From Nitrospira sp. (GTDB lineage: Bacteria > Nitrospirota > Nitrospiria > Nitrospirales > Nitrospiraceae), in assembly GCA_016873455.1 (NCBI GenBank), contig VGXE01000002.1, positions 1 to 64,000 on the forward strand: a stretch of 64,000 nucleotides of DNA, read 5' to 3'. A program made the position numbers and the translations under genes. Every line of letters begins with the position of its first letter. The stretch's first letter is position 1. The notes beneath the pieces were generated by a model, which was not told the DNA's origin, searched no databases, and worked only from the letters and a program-made list of their open reading frames with translations. Positions 61,766-64,000 of this stretch are shown piece after piece.

Positions 61766-63058
61766 ATGGCATCCGCGCGGACGATCACCGGAATACTGGT
61801 TGGAGGGGGGCCGGCGCCCGGCATCAACAGTGTCATAGCCGCCGCGACAATCCCCAGCATTTTGGGCGGCTCCGAAGTCCTCGGGATTCTCGATGGGTTC
61901 AAGTGGCTCATGGACGGAAGCACCGGTCACGTGCGGCCGCTCCTGATTGAAGACGTCAGCCGGCTCCACTTTCGCGGCGGTTCGTATCTTGGCACGTCGC
62001 GGGCCAATCCGACCAAGAACGCTGAGCATCTGGAGCGCGTGCTCGCCACTCTGAACAACCTCGGTGTGACGCGTCTCGTGACGATTGGTGGAGATGATAC
62101 CGCCTTTTCCGCGCTCAGACTGGAAGAGCGGGGGGCCGGACGCATTCAGGTCGTCCATGTGCCGAAGACGATCGACAACGACCTCAATTTGCCCAACGGA
62201 ATTTCCACCTTCGGGTTTCAGACCGCGCGGCATGTCGGCGTGGAGCTAATCAAGAATCTCATGGTCGATGCCCACACCACCTCGCACTGGTATTTCGCCG
62301 TGACGATGGGACGCAAAGCGGGTCATCTGGCGCTTGGCATAGGGAAAGCCGCAGGGGCCACGTTGACGGTGATCCCAGAAGAATTCGCGGAGCGGCCTGT
62401 CAGACTAAAGCGGTTGGTGGATCTGCTGGTCGGCGCCGTGATCAAGCGCTTCAGCCACGGCCGCACCGACGGGGTGGCCGTGCTGGCGGAAGGGTTGATC
62501 GAAATCCTGGACCCGCAAGACCTGGGAGGGTTGGAGCACGTTGCGCGAGACGAGCACGGCCACCTGCGTTTGTCGGAGGTGGATGTGGGGGCGTTGCTCA
62601 GGCGGGAAGTGACGAAGGAACTCAACGCCCTTGGGCGTTCCGTCTCGATCGTCGCCAAGGACATCGGCTACGAATTGCGTTGCGCAGACCCGATTCCGTT
62701 CGATCTCGACTACACTCGCGACCTTGGCTATTGTGCCGCCCAGTTCTTGCTCGATGGGGGGACGGCGGCGATGGTGTCGATCCAGAACGGGCGGTTCACG
62801 CCGATTCCGTTCAAGCAAATGGTGGACGCCACCACCGGGCGCACCAAGGTCCGCATGGTGGACGTCGGTTCCCAGTCTTATGACATTGCCCGGCAATTTA
62901 TGATTCGACTTACGCACGAAGACCTTGACGATCCGATCATGCTGGGCCGTTGTGCCGCGATCGCCGGCCTGTCGCCGGAATCGTTCCGCGAGCGATTTGC
63001 CGGGGTGGTCGGTCCGGCCCCGATTCAATATCAAGAGAGGAAAGGATGCGCACCATGA
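61766..63058 (+). CDS. pyrophosphate-type 6-phosphofructokinase
   Basis: 430 residues of the PFK family. ILVGGGPAPGINSVIAAATI binds the phosphoryl donor; TIGGDDTA has Asp where ATP enzymes have Gly (GGDGS), and VPKTIDND has Lys where ATP enzymes have Gly (PGTIDND). Both substitutions are the marks of PPi-dependent enzymes, which phosphorylate fructose 6-phosphate reversibly. It overlaps the next USP gene by four bases (ATGA), an unusual coupling of glycolysis and stress. Confidence 0.85.
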   Translation: MASARTITGILVGGGPAPGINSVIAAATIPSILGGSEVLGILDGFKWLMDGSTGHVRPLLIEDVSRLHFRGGSYLGTSRANPTKNAEHLERVLATLNNLGVTRLVTIGGDDTAFSALRLEERGAGRIQVVHVPKTIDNDLNLPNGISTFGFQTARHVGVELIKNLMVDAHTTSHWYFAVTMGRKAGHLALGIGKAAGATLTVIPEEFAERPVRLKRLVDLLVGAVIKRFSHGRTDGVAVLAEGLIEILDPQDLGGLEHVARDEHGHLRLSEVDVGALLRREVTKELNALGRSVSIVAKDIGYELRCADPIPFDLDYTRDLGYCAAQFLLDGGTAAMVSIQNGRFTPIPFKQMVDATTGRTKVRMVDVGSQSYDIARQFMIRLTHEDLDDPIMLGRCAAIAGLSPESFRERFAGVVGPAPIQYQERKGCAP

Positions 63059-63912
63059 AAGTGTTGGCAGCGACAGATGGATCGAAGTACGGCCGGTGGG
63101 CGGTGGAATGGCCGGCGCTGATTCCGTTCACCGCCAAGCCGGTCGTCCGGGTGCTGCACGTCGTGGACACCGCCGGCTTGCGTGCGCCGTTCCTGATCCA
63201 GCCCATGATCGTGGGCACGGAAAAGTATCTCCAAGCCGAGATCAAACGAATGGAAACAAGCGCGAAAGCGACGAAGAAAGAGGCCGAAAACGCGTTGCGA
63301 GAATCCGGATTGGGCGGGACAGTCGTGGTGGATCGGGGTGGGGTCACGGCGACGCTCATGAAGCACACCAAACGCGGCGTCGATCTCCTGTCGATCGGGT
63401 CGCGCGGGTTGGACGCCCTGGATCGTTTCATGCTCGGCAGTGTGTCCAACTACGCGATACATCATGCGCCCTGTTCCGTTTTGGTGGTGAAAGAGGCGCC
63501 CCGTCCTGTGCGCCGCATCTTGTTGGCGATCGATGGTTCGCCGGCATCGGACAAGGCGGTGCGGTTTCTGTTGCGAAACATGAATCCGGCTCCCAATGGT
63601 CCCGACCGTGAGCCGGTCATGGTCACGGTGGCGCATGTGATGCCCTACTTCAAATATCCGGAGTTGCGGGAACCGGGGAAAGCGTTGGTGAAACGCTACG
63701 TGGACAAAGTGGCGAAGGCCGGGTTTCAGGTGCAGGAAGCCATGCGGCTGGGAAAGCCGGCCGACGAGATTCTCACGGAAGCAAAACAGAAGAAGGTTGA
63801 TCTGATCGTCACCGGCGCCAAAGGCTTGGGGGCGATCGGTCGTGCGTTGCTCGGCAGCGTGTCCACACGCGTGGTTCAACATGCCACCTGTTCCATCCTC
63901 GTTGCTCGGTAA
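63055..63912 (+). CDS. universal stress protein, tandem UspA domains
   Basis: 285 residues: MKVLAATDGSKYGRWAVEWP, loop GSRGLDALDRFMLGSVSNYA and second loop GAKGLGAIGRALLGSVSTRV. Closest paralogue in the window is 5964-6809. The ATG at 63055 overlaps the phosphofructokinase stop (ATGA); a GGAAAGG ribosome site precedes it. A small stem (CTGCCC with GGGCAG, 63943-63958) follows in the last 88 bases but has no T tract, and no further gene is seen there. Confidence 0.93.
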   Translation: MKVLAATDGSKYGRWAVEWPALIPFTAKPVVRVLHVVDTAGLRAPFLIQPMIVGTEKYLQAEIKRMETSAKATKKEAENALRESGLGGTVVVDRGGVTATLMKHTKRGVDLLSIGSRGLDALDRFMLGSVSNYAIHHAPCSVLVVKEAPRPVRRILLAIDGSPASDKAVRFLLRNMNPAPNGPDREPVMVTVAHVMPYFKYPELREPGKALVKRYVDKVAKAGFQVQEAMRLGKPADEILTEAKQKKVDLIVTGAKGLGAIGRALLGSVSTRVVQHATCSILVAR

Positions 63913-64000
63913 GCGACCGGAATGTTTCTGGAAAGGCGTGAACTGCCCAGGGGGGCAGCCGGTTTGTTCATGGCTGGGGCCAATTAGACCGATACCCATC

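Noticed and set aside
1-64000. CRISPR arrays, tRNA or rRNA genes, transposases, phage genes
   Set aside because: Looked for on both strands; none could be supported. The iterated repeats have units that are too short and irregular for CRISPR and lack unique spacers.

Overview
The window looks like a bacterial chromosome segment from a Nitrospira-like (Nitrospirota) organism. That guess rests on gene content: many universal stress proteins, small c-type cytochromes, probable sigma-54 promoters, a group 3b-type [NiFe] hydrogenase and heavy-metal efflux. No rRNA, tRNA, CRISPR array, phage or transposase gene was found. The lineage is an inference from memory of such genomes, not from a marker gene.

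Layout. (1) 1-8.1 kb: a minus-strand stress cluster (Hsp20, a small membrane protein, a phosphoribosyltransferase, an NTF2-like protein, a universal stress protein (USP), cytochrome c, and an NDP-forming acyl-CoA synthetase cut by the window edge), then MlaA, a USP, two tiny membrane proteins and a glutathionyl-hydroquinone reductase. (2) 8.3-12.7 kb: a CusB/CusA-type RND metal efflux pair. (3) 12.9-17.6 kb: a macro-domain protein, an M20 amidohydrolase, a GNAT-GNAT-cNMP fusion and an RlmL/RlmK-type RNA methyltransferase. (4) 17.6-20.4 kb: a toxin-antitoxin island with debris, including a diverged 147-bp copy of the 3' end of the methyltransferase gene. (5) 20.4-23.4 kb: small membrane proteins and a CaCA-type Ca2+/Na+ antiporter. 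(6) 23.5-43.0 kb: the centrepiece. A group 3b-type hydrogenase operon (beta, gamma, delta/small, alpha/large, protease, HypA, HypF, HypC, HypD, HypE) whose beta and gamma genes are separated by a complete Na+-translocating NADH:quinone reductase operon (nqrABCDEF, apbE, nqrM). The hyp part is further interrupted by a toxin-antitoxin pair, a hypD fragment and a pair of inverted repeats. (7) 43.3-52.9 kb: two P-type ATPases, one of them Na,K-ATPase-like (type IIC), a USP, two CBS proteins, an L,D-transpeptidase and a lipoprotein. (8) 52.9-64 kb: a five-haem cytochrome, a pentapeptide-repeat protein, cytochrome c, an FmdB zinc ribbon, four USPs, a cupredoxin, a DUF2934 protein, a large unknown protein and a pyrophosphate-type phosphofructokinase.

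How it may work together (inference): the hydrogenase would exchange electrons between H2 and NAD(P)H, Nqr would pass NADH electrons to quinone while pumping Na+, and the IIC ATPase and CaCA antiporter could use or maintain the Na+ gradient. Around this core, stress genes (Hsp20, USPs, metal pumps) share -24/-12 promoter signatures in at least six places, suggesting one sigma-54-controlled stress network. The hydrogenase region is marked by recombination: a 210-bp tandem duplication at nqrF/apbE, inverted repeats around hypC-hypD, several iterated intergenic repeats, and a toxin-antitoxin cassette beside a hypD fragment.
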